NCBI RefSeq assembly: GCF_021568905.1
Contig: NZ_JAKGSB010000002.1
Coordinates: 434,001 to 498,000 of the forward strand
DNA length: 64,000 bases
Direction: 5' to 3'
Source: Zavarzinia marina
GTDB taxonomy: Bacteria > Pseudomonadota > Alphaproteobacteria > Zavarziniales > Zavarziniaceae
Part shown: positions 25,983-34,983 of the stretch, one piece after another
Position numbering within the stretch: the first letter of the stretch is position 1
Layout: each line of letters starts with the position of its first letter
The notes under the pieces: model-generated
Database searches by the model: none
The model's input: only the letters and a program-made list of their open reading frames with translations
What the model was told of the DNA's origin: nothing
Program-made: the position numbers and the translations under genes

Positions 25983-27638
25983 ATGGCCGAGGCGCGGCTG
26001 GAGGGAGATTGGGCCCGGGGAGACTGGGACTACATCGTCGTCGGGGCCGGCACCGCCGGCTGCATCGTCGCCAACCGTCTCTCGGCCGATCCCGGCACAC
26101 GGGTGCTTCTCCTCGAAGCCGGCGGGCGCGACGACTGGATCTGGTTCCACATTCCCGTCGGCTATCTCTTCGCCATCGGCAATCCGCGCGCCGACTGGAT
26201 GTTCAGGACCGAGGCGGAACCAGGTCTGAACGGCCGATCCCTGATCTATCCGCGCGGCAAGGTGATCGGCGGCTGTTCCGCGATCAACGCCATGATCTCC
26301 ATGCGCGGCCAGGCCGCCGACTACGACCATTGGCGGCAACTGGGCCTCGCGGGCTGGGGCTACGACGACGTCCTGCCCCATTTCCTGTCGCTGGAAGACC
26401 ACTTCATGGGGCCCGGCGAACATCACGGCTCCGGCGGCGGCTGGCGCATCGAACCGCCGCGCGTGCGCTGGGACGTACTGGATGCCGTGCGCGAGGCGGC
26501 GGTCGAGATGGGCGTGCCCGCCATCGACGATTTCAACACCGGCGACAATGAAGGCGTCTCCTATTTCCACGTGAACCAGAAGAACGGCCGGCGCTGGTCC
26601 GCCGCCCGGGGGTTCCTGAAACCGGCGCTGAGCCGGCCGAACCTGCGGCTCGAAACCGGCGTCCAGGTCGAACGCCTTCTGTTCGCGGCAGGGCGCGCCA
26701 CGGGTGTCCGCTTTTCGAAGGGCGAGACCGGCTTCGAGGCCCGCACGAAGGGCGAGGTGATCCTGTGCGCCGGCGCGATCGGCACACCCCAGATCCTGAT
26801 GCTGTCCGGCGTCGGCCCCGGCGACGAGCTGGCGCGCCACGGCATCGATGTCGCCCTGGATCATCCCGGCATCGGCCGCAACCTGCAGGATCACCTGCAG
26901 CAGCGCGCGATCTACAAGGTCACGGGCGTGCGCACCTTGAACGAGACCTATCACAATCTGGTCCGGCGCGGCCTCATGGGCCTCGACTATCTGTTCCGCC
27001 GGCGCGGGCCGTTGACCATGGCGCCGAGCCAGATGGGCCTGTTCACCCGCTCGGACCCGTCTCGGGAACGGGCGAACATCCAGTTCCACGTCCAGCCGCT
27101 GTCGCTCGACAAATTCGGCGATCCCCTGCATCGCTTCCCGGCGATCACGGTCAGTGCCTGCAACCTGCGGCCGACGTCGCGCGGGACGGTCACCCTGCGC
27201 GGTGCCGACTTCCGCCAGGCGCCGGTGATCGCGCCCCATTACCTATCGACCGAGGACGACCGCCGGGTGGCGGCGGACGCCATCCGCGTCACCCGCCGCC
27301 TTATGGCGCAGCCCTGCCTGGCGCCCTATCGGCCGGAGGAATATCTGCCGGGTGCCACGGTCGGCGACGACGACGAAAGTCTCGCCCGGGCGGCGGGCGA
27401 CATCGGCACCACGATCTTCCACCCCGTGGGCACGGCGAAGATGGGGCGCGCGGACGATCCCACCGCCGCCGTCGACGAGAGACTGCGCTTCTTCGGCATC
27501 GCGGGCCTGCGCGTCATCGACGCCTCGGTCATGCCGACCATCACCTCGGGCAATACCAATACGCCGACCGCCATGATCGCCGAGAAGGGGGCTGCCATGG
27601 CCCGGGAAGACCGGCAGGGCGGCCTCAACGCCCGATGA
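25983..27638 (+). CDS. GMC oxidoreductase (choline/alcohol dehydrogenase-like)
   Basis: 551-residue FAD enzyme. N-terminal dinucleotide fold DYIVVGAGTAGCIVANRL (16-33) with LLLEAGG. GMC signature 1 is near GKVIGGCSAINAMISMRG, signature 2 is GAIGTPQILMLSGVGP, and the C-terminal active-site pair is H in IFHPVGTAKMG and N in SGNTNTPTAMI. GGGGAGAC precedes the ATG. AlkJ-like alcohol dehydrogenases and BetA are the nearest functional types. No betB, PQQ or alkane genes adjoin. The DUF1330 and GNAT genes follow on the same strand. Confidence 0.92.
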   Translation: MAEARLEGDWARGDWDYIVVGAGTAGCIVANRLSADPGTRVLLLEAGGRDDWIWFHIPVGYLFAIGNPRADWMFRTEAEPGLNGRSLIYPRGKVIGGCSAINAMISMRGQAADYDHWRQLGLAGWGYDDVLPHFLSLEDHFMGPGEHHGSGGGWRIEPPRVRWDVLDAVREAAVEMGVPAIDDFNTGDNEGVSYFHVNQKNGRRWSAARGFLKPALSRPNLRLETGVQVERLLFAAGRATGVRFSKGETGFEARTKGEVILCAGAIGTPQILMLSGVGPGDELARHGIDVALDHPGIGRNLQDHLQQRAIYKVTGVRTLNETYHNLVRRGLMGLDYLFRRRGPLTMAPSQMGLFTRSDPSRERANIQFHVQPLSLDKFGDPLHRFPAITVSACNLRPTSRGTVTLRGADFRQAPVIAPHYLSTEDDRRVAADAIRVTRRLMAQPCLAPYRPEEYLPGATVGDDDESLARAAGDIGTTIFHPVGTAKMGRADDPTAAVDERLRFFGIAGLRVIDASVMPTITSGNTNTPTAMIAEKGAAMAREDRQGGLNAR

Positions 27639-27707
27639 GAAATCCTCACCCGCACGCGGGGCCGGTCCGGCCGATACTGGCCGGAACGACAGGGAGGAGA
27701 GATCGCC

Positions 27708-28001
27708 GTGACCGTCTATGCCATCGCCCAGATCCGGATCCACGACCGGCCCACCTACGACCGTTATGCCGCGCGTTTCATGGCGGTGCTGCAACGCCAT
27801 GGCGGGCGCCTTCTGGCGGCGGACGAAGCGCCCCTGGTGGTCGAGGGCGAATGGACGGCGGACAAGCTCGTCCTCATCGCCTTCGCCGACCGGACCGCTT
27901 TCGAAACCTGGGCCGGCTCGCCCGACTATGTCGAGATCTCGCGCGACCGCTTGGCGGCGACCACCGGCACGGTCATTCTGGCGTCGGGAATCGGCGGCTG
28001 A
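27708..28001 (+). CDS. DUF1330 protein
   Basis: 97-residue dimeric ferredoxin-like (dabb-fold) protein. DUF1330 pattern: YAIAQIRIHDRPTYDRYAAR, VVEGEW, LVLIAFADRTAFETWAGSPDY. GTG start at 27708 preceded by AGGGAGGAGAG. Lies 69 nt after the GMC oxidoreductase and is probably co-transcribed. Role unknown. Confidence 0.9.
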   Translation: MTVYAIAQIRIHDRPTYDRYAARFMAVLQRHGGRLLAADEAPLVVEGEWTADKLVLIAFADRTAFETWAGSPDYVEISRDRLAATTGTVILASGIGG

Positions 28002-28038
28002 GCGGCATCGCCGCCGGCTCGAGCCCCGAGGAGAGAGG

Positions 28039-28530
28039 ATGATGGAGATCAGGGACGCCACGGAAGCCGATCTGGCCGGCATCATGGCGATCTACAACGA
28101 CGCCGTCCTGAACACGACGGCGATCTGGAATGATACGTTGGTGGATCTCGACAATCGCCGTGCCTGGTGGTTCGCGCGCGTCGATCACGGCTATCCGGTG
28201 CTGGTCGCGGCGGAGGACGGACGGGTTCTCGGCTACGCCAGCTTCGGCGACTGGCGTGCCTTCGACGGTTACCGCCACACGGTCGAGCATTCGGTCTATG
28301 TCGCGGCCGAGGCGCGGGGGCGCGGTATCGGTCCGGCGCTGATGGTGCCCCTGATCGACCGGGCGGCCCATCTCGGCAAGCATGTCATGGTGGCGGGGAT
28401 CGAGGCCGGCAACGAGGCGTCGATCCGCATGCACGAGAAGCTGGGCTTCGCCCACGTCGGCCTGATGCCCGAGGTGGGCGTGAAATTCGGCCGCTGGCTC
28501 GACCTCGCCTTCCTGCAGAAGATGCTGTGA
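28039..28530 (+). CDS. GNAT acetyltransferase, phosphinothricin-acetyltransferase type
   Basis: 163-residue GNAT enzyme. N-terminal RDATEADLAGIMAIYNDAV and the acetyl-CoA loop ARGRGIG, then GNEASIRMHEKLGF, place it in the Pat/Bar/MnaT (YncA) group, which acetylates methionine sulfone/sulfoximine or phosphinothricin. Two consecutive ATGs (28039, 28042); GAGAGAGG precedes the first. Follows DUF1330 by 37 nt. Confidence 0.9.
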   Translation: MMEIRDATEADLAGIMAIYNDAVLNTTAIWNDTLVDLDNRRAWWFARVDHGYPVLVAAEDGRVLGYASFGDWRAFDGYRHTVEHSVYVAAEARGRGIGPALMVPLIDRAAHLGKHVMVAGIEAGNEASIRMHEKLGFAHVGLMPEVGVKFGRWLDLAFLQKML

Positions 28531-28537
28531 AGGGCTC

Positions 28538-29722
28538 TCAGGCCTCTTTCAGGTCGCGCTGGAGGAGACCGAGGACGACCGCCCCGAACAATGTCAGGGC
28601 GGAGCCCCAGAGCCCGGCGGAGACGGCGCCGAGCGCGTCGGTGACGGCGCCCGAGACCACGGGGCCGAGCGTCTGCCCCAGGCCGAAGGCGGTGGTGAAG
28701 GCGCCGATGCCGGCGGTGATGGCGCCGGGCGCCAGGTTGCGGCGCACGAATTGCGTGGTCGACGACACCACGGTCAGGAACGATCCCCCGAAACAGAGAC
28801 CGGAGACGACCAGCGCCACCGGGGCCGTGGTCACCAGCGGCAGGATGGCGGCGGCGGCGACGACGGCATTGGCGACCGCGAAGCCATGGCCGTGGCGAAG
28901 CCGCGACTGCAGCGCGGCCCAGGCCCAGGGCGCCCCCATGACGCCGACGCCGATCGACAGCCAGAACACGACCTGGAAGCCGAGCCCGGCCCCCAGCCCC
29001 CGGACATAGGCGAACATGAAGGTCATATAGGCGATGTAGCCGGCCCCGAAGCAGAAATATCCGGCCAGCATGGGGGCCATGGGCATGATCCGCGCCCGCC
29101 CGCCGGCCAGCGCGGCCTGCCCGCCGCCGCTGCGCCGTGCCCTGGCCAGCAGCAGGATCATCGGCAGGCACAGGACCGCGAGCAGCACCCAGGCGCCGCG
29201 CCACGAACCGCCCCCCGCGCCGCCCAGCATGACCGGCACCGCGAGCCCCGACAGCACGATGCCGAGCCCGGGCCCGGCATAGAACAGGCCGAGCAGGAAA
29301 GTGCCCCGTTCGGGATGGCGCGCGGCGATGCCCGCGGCCAGCACGCCGCCGCCGACGAAGGCGAAGGCCCCGCCCACGCCCGAGACCAGGCGCGCCGCGT
29401 TGAGGGCCGGCACGCCGTCGAACAGGGCGCAGGCGAGAACGCCGAGGGCGCAGGCGACACTGCCCCACCAGGTGGCGGCGAAGGCGCCGACGGCGGCGAT
29501 CAGGCGCGACGCCACCATGGCGCCCAGCAGATAGCCGACGGCGTTGCTGGCGTTCAGCCAGCCGGCGAGGGCATAGCTCCAGCCGAGGTCGTCGCGCATG
29601 TCGGGCAGGATCAGGGCATAGGCGAAACGCGAGATGCCGAGGGCGATGGCCGGCGCCAGTGCCAGGGCCGCGACCATGGCGGTCTCGCCCGCGATGGACT
29701 TCTGTCCGGCGCCTTCGGTCAT
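28538..29722 (-). CDS. MFS transporter, YbfB/YjiJ type
   Basis: 394-residue membrane protein with about 12 hydrophobic helices. Starts around GISRFAYALILPDMRDDLGWSYALAGWLNASNAVGYLLGA, the characteristic motif of the YbfB/YjiJ MFS subgroup. ATG at 29722 (MTEGAGQKSIAGE) preceded by GGGAGAC; the longer frame to 29815 lacks a site. Converges on the GNAT gene with 7 nt between stops and is divergent from a TetR regulator, which probably controls it. Substrate unknown. Confidence 0.88.
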   Translation of the reverse strand: MTEGAGQKSIAGETAMVAALALAPAIALGISRFAYALILPDMRDDLGWSYALAGWLNASNAVGYLLGAMVASRLIAAVGAFAATWWGSVACALGVLACALFDGVPALNAARLVSGVGGAFAFVGGGVLAAGIAARHPERGTFLLGLFYAGPGLGIVLSGLAVPVMLGGAGGGSWRGAWVLLAVLCLPMILLLARARRSGGGQAALAGGRARIMPMAPMLAGYFCFGAGYIAYMTFMFAYVRGLGAGLGFQVVFWLSIGVGVMGAPWAWAALQSRLRHGHGFAVANAVVAAAAILPLVTTAPVALVVSGLCFGGSFLTVVSSTTQFVRRNLAPGAITAGIGAFTTAFGLGQTLGPVVSGAVTDALGAVSAGLWGSALTLFGAVVLGLLQRDLKEA

Positions 29723-29930
29723 GCCGTCTCCCTTCCGCACGGGCCTGTCGCCCCTGGGCCTACGGTTCCCCGTCGCGCGTATCAAGGCAATGGCCGAGCC
29801 ATGCTCCCGGCACACGGGCCCATTCGGCTTTCGGGAATCAGGCGAAGCGATCCCGGTCGGGCCCGCAAGCTTCGACAGGCGGGCGGTGGCCTGCTATGAA
29901 AGGCAAGTTGACATTTTTTCAGCGAGTGCC

Positions 29931-30605
29931 GTGACGGACATCCCGACCAAGACGACCCGCAAGCGCGCGTCCCGCCAGAAGGCCGACCTGCAGCCCAATC
30001 TGCGCGAGGCCATTCTGCTGGCCGCCATGCAGGAATTCGCCTGCGCCGGCTTCGATGCCGCGTCGATCCTGCGCATCGCGGCGGCGGCGGGCGTGCACCA
30101 CCCCCATATCTACTATTACTTCAAGAACAAGGAGCAGCTCTGGCGCGAGGCCGCGACCCGGGCCTTCGCGCCGCTGCGGACACAGGTCGAGACCGGGCGC
30201 CCGCTGCTGGCCCAGGTGCCGCCGCTCGACGCCTTCGCCGTCGCCATCCGCCAGTTCGCCCATTTCTCGGCCGACAACCGCATGGCGGCCCTGATCGTCG
30301 CGCGCGAGACCCTGGCGCCCGGCACGCGACTCGACTGGCTGGCGGAAAACATTCTGCTGCCGCTGCACCAGATCCTGATCGACATCCTGGGGGACGCGAT
30401 CGACAAGGGCATCATCCGCCCGGTGCCCATCACCAGCGTGATCCAGGCCATGATCGGCGCCGTGGTCACCTATTTCGGCGGCGGCGCCGCCCTCGTTCGC
30501 CTGCACGGCGTCGACCCCCTGAGCCCGCTGTCGATCGAGACCCACACGGAATTCCTGGTCGATCTCTTCGTCAACGGCCTCAGGACGAAACAGCCGCCCG
30601 TCTGA
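29931..30605 (+). CDS. TetR-family transcriptional regulator
   Basis: 224-residue regulator. N-terminal HTH (about 22-70): AILLAAMQEFACAGFDAASI, then RIAAAAGVHHPHIYYYFKNKEQLW. The C-terminal half resembles the TetR_C ligand domain of CerR/YbiH-like proteins (DNRMAALIVARETLAPG). GTG start at 29931; no ATG is available in frame nearby. The basic leader TKTTRKRASRQK precedes the HTH. Divergent from the MFS gene across 208 nt, so local repression is likely. TTGACA at 29908 could be part of its own promoter but would put the start site within the gene. Confidence 0.88.
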   Translation: MTDIPTKTTRKRASRQKADLQPNLREAILLAAMQEFACAGFDAASILRIAAAAGVHHPHIYYYFKNKEQLWREAATRAFAPLRTQVETGRPLLAQVPPLDAFAVAIRQFAHFSADNRMAALIVARETLAPGTRLDWLAENILLPLHQILIDILGDAIDKGIIRPVPITSVIQAMIGAVVTYFGGGAALVRLHGVDPLSPLSIETHTEFLVDLFVNGLRTKQPPV

Positions 30606-30614
30606 CCGGCGCCG

Positions 30615-32135
30615 TCAGGCCGTGCCGAGAAACAGGCGATAGGCGGGATTGTCGGTCTCGTCCTCGTAAGGATAGCCGAGCGCCGCGAGCTGGCGTTCGA
30701 GTCGCGGCCGGTCGGCCATGGCCACCTGAAGCCCGACCAGCACCCGGCCATAGTCGGCGCCGTGGTTGCGGTAGTGGAACAGGGTGATGTTCCAGTCCGG
30801 CCCGACACCGTCGAGGAAGCGCAGCAGGGCGCCCGGCCGTTCCGGAAACTCGAAGCGCAGCAGCAGTTCGTCGGCGAGGCCGGCCGGCGCGCGGCCGCCG
30901 ACCATGTAGCGGATGTGCAGCTTCGCCGTCTCATCCGCCGAAATGTCGAGCACGCGATGGCCGAGGCCCTCCAGCGCCGCGATGATCGGCGGCTTGTCGC
31001 GCCGCGCGTCCGCCAGCTTGATGCCGACGAAGACATGGGCATCGCCGCCCGCCGCGTAGCGGTAGTTGAATTCGGTGATGCTGCGGTCGCCCAGCACCTG
31101 GATGAAACGGCGATAGGATCCCGGCCGTTCCGGGATGGTGACCGCCAGCAGGATCTCCCGCGCCTCGCCGATCTCGGCCCGTTCGGCGACATGGCGCAGG
31201 CGGTCGAAATTCATGTTGGCGCCGCTGGCGATGGCGACCAGGGCCCCCGTCCGCTCCGGCACCCGGGCGGCATAGGCCTTGAGCCCCGCGAGCGACAATG
31301 CCCCCGCCGGCTCGGCGATGACGCGGACATCCTCGAACACGTCCTTCACGGCGGCGCAGATGGCGTCCGTATCGGCGGTGATCACATCGTCCAGCAGATC
31401 CCGGCACAGGCGGAAGGTCTCTTCCCCCGCCTGGCGCACGGCAACGCCGTCGGCGAAGAGGCCGACCCGGTCCAGCACCACCCGGTGCCCGGCCTCGATC
31501 GCCGCCTTCATCGAGGCGGCATCGACCGGCTCGACCCCGATCACCCTGGTCTCGGGCCGCAGGAACTTGACGTAGGAGGCGATGCCGGCGGCCAGCCCGC
31601 CGCCGCCGACGGGCACGAAGATCGCCTCGATCGGATCGGGGTGCTGATGCAGGATCTCCATGCCCACGGTGCCCTGGCCGGCGATCACGTCCGGATCGTC
31701 GTAAGGGTGGACGAAGGTCAGGCCCTGTTCGGCCTCGAGCGCGCGGGCGTGTTCATGGGCGACGTCGAAGGTATCGCCCGTCAGCACGATCTCCGCGCCG
31801 TGATAGCGCACCGCCTCGACCTTGATCGGGGGCGTGGTGACCGGCATGACGATGACCGCCCGGCAGCCCAGGCGCTTCGCGGAGAGGGCGACGCCCTGGG
31901 CGTGATTGCCGGCCGAGGCGCAGACCACGCCCGCCGCCCGCGCCTCGGGCGTCATGCGCACCAGCTTGTTGTAGGCGCCGCGGATCTTGAACGAGAAGAT
32001 GGGCTGCAGATCCTCGCGCTTCAGAAAGACGGAAGCGCCGATCCGCCCGCCGAGGCGCGGGAGCGGATCGAGCGGCGTCTGCTCCGCGACGTCATAGACG
32101 CGGGCATCGAGGATCTTGCGGACGTAGTCGGTCAA
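30615..32135 (-). CDS. ilvA: Threonine dehydratase (deaminase), biosynthetic
   Basis: 506-residue PLP enzyme making 2-oxobutyrate for isoleucine. Catalytic K50 in FSFKIRGAYNKL; the glycine-rich PLP phosphate loop is GGGGLAAG. Two ACT-like regulatory domains follow (about 330-410 and 425-505; motifs RPGSYRRFIQVLG and RPGALLRFLDGVG), as in E. coli IlvA, so isoleucine feedback inhibition is expected. Converges on TetR with a 9-nt gap. Divergent from the nickel transporter operon. Confidence 0.95.
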   Translation of the reverse strand: MTDYVRKILDARVYDVAEQTPLDPLPRLGGRIGASVFLKREDLQPIFSFKIRGAYNKLVRMTPEARAAGVVCASAGNHAQGVALSAKRLGCRAVIVMPVTTPPIKVEAVRYHGAEIVLTGDTFDVAHEHARALEAEQGLTFVHPYDDPDVIAGQGTVGMEILHQHPDPIEAIFVPVGGGGLAAGIASYVKFLRPETRVIGVEPVDAASMKAAIEAGHRVVLDRVGLFADGVAVRQAGEETFRLCRDLLDDVITADTDAICAAVKDVFEDVRVIAEPAGALSLAGLKAYAARVPERTGALVAIASGANMNFDRLRHVAERAEIGEAREILLAVTIPERPGSYRRFIQVLGDRSITEFNYRYAAGGDAHVFVGIKLADARRDKPPIIAALEGLGHRVLDISADETAKLHIRYMVGGRAPAGLADELLLRFEFPERPGALLRFLDGVGPDWNITLFHYRNHGADYGRVLVGLQVAMADRPRLERQLAALGYPYEDETDNPAYRLFLGTA

Positions 32136-32214
32136 AATCGGCTCTCCTGGACAGAGCGCCGGTATAGCGCATGCGCGCCGTCCTGTCGCCGCGATGCGGT
32201 ATTTCCCCTTGCCG

Positions 32215-32242
32215 GTATGACGAATCTCCTAAATCATCATAC
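32215..32242. promoter_or_regulatory. NikR-type operator
   Basis: GTATGA (32215-32220) and TCATAC (32237-32242) are perfect inverted half-sites separated by exactly 16 nt. This is the operator of nickel-responsive NikR as defined in E. coli. It lies 28 nt upstream of the first gene of the nickel transporter operon, in the ilvA-nik divergent region. It predicts repression under sufficient nickel. No nikR gene is in this window. Confidence 0.85.
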
Positions 32243-32270
32243 CGTCATCGCCAGGGGAGTTCAGATCGAC

Positions 32271-33050
32271 ATGCGCGCCGCCCTTCTCGCCTTCGCCCTT
32301 TCGACGGGCGCCCTTTCGACGGGCTTCACCGCGCCGGCCTTCGCCCATTTCCAGGAATTGCTGCCGAGCGCCGACGTCCTGCCCGAGGGCGGCACGGTCG
32401 ATCTCGATCTCGTCTTCACCCATCCGATGGACGGCGGTCCGCAGATGCGCATGGAACGCCCCGCGCGCTTCGCCATGCTGCGCGACGGCGAGACGGTCGA
32501 TCTGGCGGGCGCCCTGGTCGAGGTGCTGGCCGGCGGCGAGCGCGCGTGGCGCGCCAGCGTCGACCTGAAGACGCCCGGCGCCGCCGTCTTCTTCGTCGAA
32601 CCCCGGCCCTATTGGGAACCGGCGGAAGGCAAATACATCGTCCACTACACCAAGGTGATCGTCGACAGTTACGCCACCGGCGAGGGTTGGGACGCCATGG
32701 TCGGCCTGCCGGTGGAAATCCGTCCCCTGACCCGTCCGACCGGGCTCTGGACCGGCAATCTCTTCACCGGCGTCGTCACCAAGGCCGGCGCGCCGGTGCC
32801 CTTCGCCGAGATCGAGGTCGAATACGTCAACGACGGCACGGTCACCGCGCCCAACGACGCCTTCGTGACCCAGGTGATCACGGCCGACGCCGACGGCACC
32901 TTTTCCTACGCCATGCCGCGCGCCGGCTGGTGGGGCTTCGCCGCCCTGACCGAGGCCGACGCCACGATGAAGAACCCGGCAGGCGAGGACGTGCCGGTCG
33001 AGGAAGGCGCCCTGATCTGGGTGAAGGCAACCGATATGGGCGGGCCCTGA
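32271..33050 (+). CDS. nikK: DUF4198 periplasmic nickel-uptake protein (NikK-like)
   Basis: 259-residue exported protein. Signal peptide ends TAPAFAHFQE, leaving a His near the mature N-terminus. DUF4198 fold: HFQELLPSADVL, FTHPMDGGPQMRM, KYIVHYTKVIVDSY, and VYxxN-like ending FAALTEAD. Proteins of this family (NikK) accompany nickel ECF transporters and bind the metal outside the membrane. ATG at 32271, with a GGGGAG about 12 nt upstream. First gene of the nikKMLQO operon under the NikR palindrome. Confidence 0.85.
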   Translation: MRAALLAFALSTGALSTGFTAPAFAHFQELLPSADVLPEGGTVDLDLVFTHPMDGGPQMRMERPARFAMLRDGETVDLAGALVEVLAGGERAWRASVDLKTPGAAVFFVEPRPYWEPAEGKYIVHYTKVIVDSYATGEGWDAMVGLPVEIRPLTRPTGLWTGNLFTGVVTKAGAPVPFAEIEVEYVNDGTVTAPNDAFVTQVITADADGTFSYAMPRAGWWGFAALTEADATMKNPAGEDVPVEEGALIWVKATDMGGP

Positions 33051-33065
33051 GACGGAGGCGGCACC

Positions 33066-33677
33066 ATGGCCCATATCCCCGACGGCGTCCTGTCCCTGCC
33101 GGTCGCGGCGGCCGGCTGGGCCGGGGCCGTCGCCATGGCGGGCGTCGCGCTCCGCCGGCTGGAGGAAGAGCGCATTCCCGAGACCGCGATCCTGGCCGCC
33201 GTCTTCTTCACCGTCTCCCTGGTCGCGGTGCCGGTCGGGCCGTCCAGCGTGCATCTCCTGCTGTCGGCGTTGATGGGATTGATGATCGGGCCGCTCGTCA
33301 CCGTGGCGGTCATGGTCGGGCTCGCCCTGCAGTTGCTGCTCTTCGGCTTTGGCGGGCTGACCAGTTTCGGCGTCAATACGGTGAACATCGCCCTGCCGGG
33401 CGTCGTCGCGGCGCTGGTGCTGGCGGGCCCGGTGGCTCGCGCGGCACCGGGCCGGGCCGCTCTTCTGGCCGGGATCGCCGGCGCCGTTTCGGTGCTGGCG
33501 ACCGGGGGCGGAGTCGCCCTCGCCCTCGCCCTGTCGTCGGGAGACTACGTGCCGTCGGCCCGGGTGGTGGTGGTCACCTATCTGCCGCTGGCGGCGGCGG
33601 AAGCCCTGGTCACCGGTTTCGCGATCGGCTTCCTGAAACGGGTCAAGCCCGACGCCCTGATGGGCGCCACTCCATGA
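33066..33677 (+). CDS. nikM: Nickel ECF transporter substrate-binding component
   Basis: 203-residue CbiM/NikM protein with about 6-7 hydrophobic helices. N-terminus MAHIPDGVLS: removal of Met leaves Ala-His, keeping the second-position His needed for the square-planar metal site of this family. The HLLLSALMGLMIGP helix and the FGGLTSFGVNTVNIALPG stretch are conserved. Nickel rather than cobalt is inferred from the NikR site and NikK/NikL genes. Stop overlaps the nikL start (ATGA). Confidence 0.92.
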   Translation: MAHIPDGVLSLPVAAAGWAGAVAMAGVALRRLEEERIPETAILAAVFFTVSLVAVPVGPSSVHLLLSALMGLMIGPLVTVAVMVGLALQLLLFGFGGLTSFGVNTVNIALPGVVAALVLAGPVARAAPGRAALLAGIAGAVSVLATGGGVALALALSSGDYVPSARVVVVTYLPLAAAEALVTGFAIGFLKRVKPDALMGATP

Positions 33678-34267
33678 TCCGCCGTCTCATCCTGGCCCTC
33701 GCCCTCGTGCTGGCGGCAACGGCGCCGGCGGCGGCGCACCGCCTGAAACTCTTCGCCACGGTGGAGGACGGCGTCATCACCGGCTATGCCTTCTTCATCG
33801 GCGGCGGCAGGCCCCAGGGGGCCGAGATCGTGATCCGCGACGCGGCGGGTCGGGAGGCTCACCGCACGACGACCGACGCCGAAGGCGGCTTTGCCTGGAG
33901 GCCGCCCGCGCCGGGCGACTTCACCGTGACCGTCGATGCCCGGGACGGCCATGTGGCGACGGCCGCGATCGGCCCGACCCGCTTCGCCGCCATTCCCACC
34001 CCCGCCGCGCCGGCGCCCGCAAGTCCCGAGTCGCCCGCAAATTCCGGGGCGCCCGCAAATTCAGGTGCACCCGCAAATTCGGGTGCGGCGGCGATCGAGC
34101 AGGCTGTCGACCGGGCCGTGGCGCGCCAGATCCGCCCCCTCCTCGAAGCCTGTGACGCGGCGGAGGGGCGGATCCGCTTCAACGACGTGGTCGGCGGCAT
34201 CGGCATGATCGTCGGCCTCGGCGGCATGGCACTCTGGTTCGCCGGGCGCCGGGGAAAGCGGCGATGA
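33674..34267 (+). CDS. nikL: Nickel ECF transporter accessory membrane protein (NikL-like)
   Basis: 197-residue protein. Signal peptide ending APAAAH, so the mature part begins with His; a carboxypeptidase-like beta domain ([33 protein letters not shown]), a low-complexity linker built of three 18-nt repeats, a helix [20 protein letters not shown], and a single C-terminal membrane helix ([18 protein letters not shown]). This is the usual NikL layout. Both ends overlap neighbours by 4 nt. It likely aids metal delivery to NikM. Confidence 0.85.
   Translation: MIRRLILALALVLAATAPAAAHRLKLFATVEDGVITGYAFFIGGGRPQGAEIVIRDAAGREAHRTTTDAEGGFAWRPPAPGDFTVTVDARDGHVATAAIGPTRFAAIPTPAAPAPASPESPANSGAPANSGAPANSGAAAIEQAVDRAVARQIRPLLEACDAAEGRIRFNDVVGGIGMIVGLGGMALWFAGRRGKRR
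34033..34086 (+). repeat. Three tandem 18-nt repeats in nikL linker
   Basis: Three units at 34033, 34051 and 34069 (GCCCGCAAATTC followed by six variable bases). They encode the peptide repeat PANSGA in the linker between the beta domain and the membrane region. The frame is kept, so copy-number change would lengthen the linker without a frameshift. Confidence 0.9.
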
Positions 34268-34983
34268 TCGCCGGCGTGGCGCCCGCCGCGCGGCTGTTCG
34301 CCGCCTTGGTCCTGGTGACGGCGATCGCGGCCCTGCGCCATCCCATGGCCCAGGGCGTGGCGTTGATCGGGGCATTCGTCCTCGTGTTGCTCGCGGGCAG
34401 GCCGCCTGCGGTCCTGCTGCATCGGCTGCGCCATGTCGAGGGGTTTCTCGTGCTGCTGCTGGTCATGCTGCCGTTCACGGTCGAAGGTACATCCCTGGTC
34501 GCCATCGGGCCGCTGGACGCGAGCGCGGAGGGGCTGTGGCGCGCCTTCGGCATCGTCATGAAGGTGAATGCCGCCGCGGCATTGCTCTTCGCCCTGATCG
34601 GCGATCTGGATCCCGTGCGCCTCGGCCATGCGGCGCGGCGCCTGGGGGTGCCGCTGCGGCTGGTGCAGGTGTTCGTTTTCACCGCGCGTTACGTCGACCT
34701 GTTCCGGGACGAGATCCGCCGTCTGCGCGAGGCGATGCGCGCCCGCGCCTTCACCGCCGGAACCTCGCTGCACGCCTTCCGCAGCTACGGCAACATGGCC
34801 GGGATGGTGCTGGTCCGCGCCCTCGAGCGGGCGAAGCGGGTGGAGGAGGCGATGCGCTGCCGAGCCTTCGACGGGCGCCTGCCGGCGATCGGCCCGCCCG
34901 AATCCCGGGCGGGCGCGGCCGCCTGCACCGCCATGGCCCTGGTCGCGGCCGGCACCCTGCTGGCCCTGGACCTGATGCCGTGA
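34264..34983 (+). CDS. nikQ: Nickel ECF transporter transmembrane (T) component
   Basis: 239-residue CbiQ-family protein with about 5 helices. The cytoplasmic coupling motifs ARA/CRA are visible as [11 protein letters not shown] and [35 protein letters not shown] matches the family core. It links NikM to the ATPase NikO. ATG overlaps the nikL stop and its TGA overlaps the nikO GTG. Confidence 0.92.
   Translation: MIAGVAPAARLFAALVLVTAIAALRHPMAQGVALIGAFVLVLLAGRPPAVLLHRLRHVEGFLVLLLVMLPFTVEGTSLVAIGPLDASAEGLWRAFGIVMKVNAAAALLFALIGDLDPVRLGHAARRLGVPLRLVQVFVFTARYVDLFRDEIRRLREAMRARAFTAGTSLHAFRSYGNMAGMVLVRALERAKRVEEAMRCRAFDGRLPAIGPPESRAGAAACTAMALVAAGTLLALDLMP

Noticed and set aside
29908-29936. TTGACA promoter for the TetR gene
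   Set aside because: A -10 at normal spacing would fall on the start codon; not convincing.
32136-32270. Cobalamin riboswitch upstream of the ECF transporter
   Set aside because: The 135-nt region is too short and lacks the B12-box; the NikR palindrome explains regulation.
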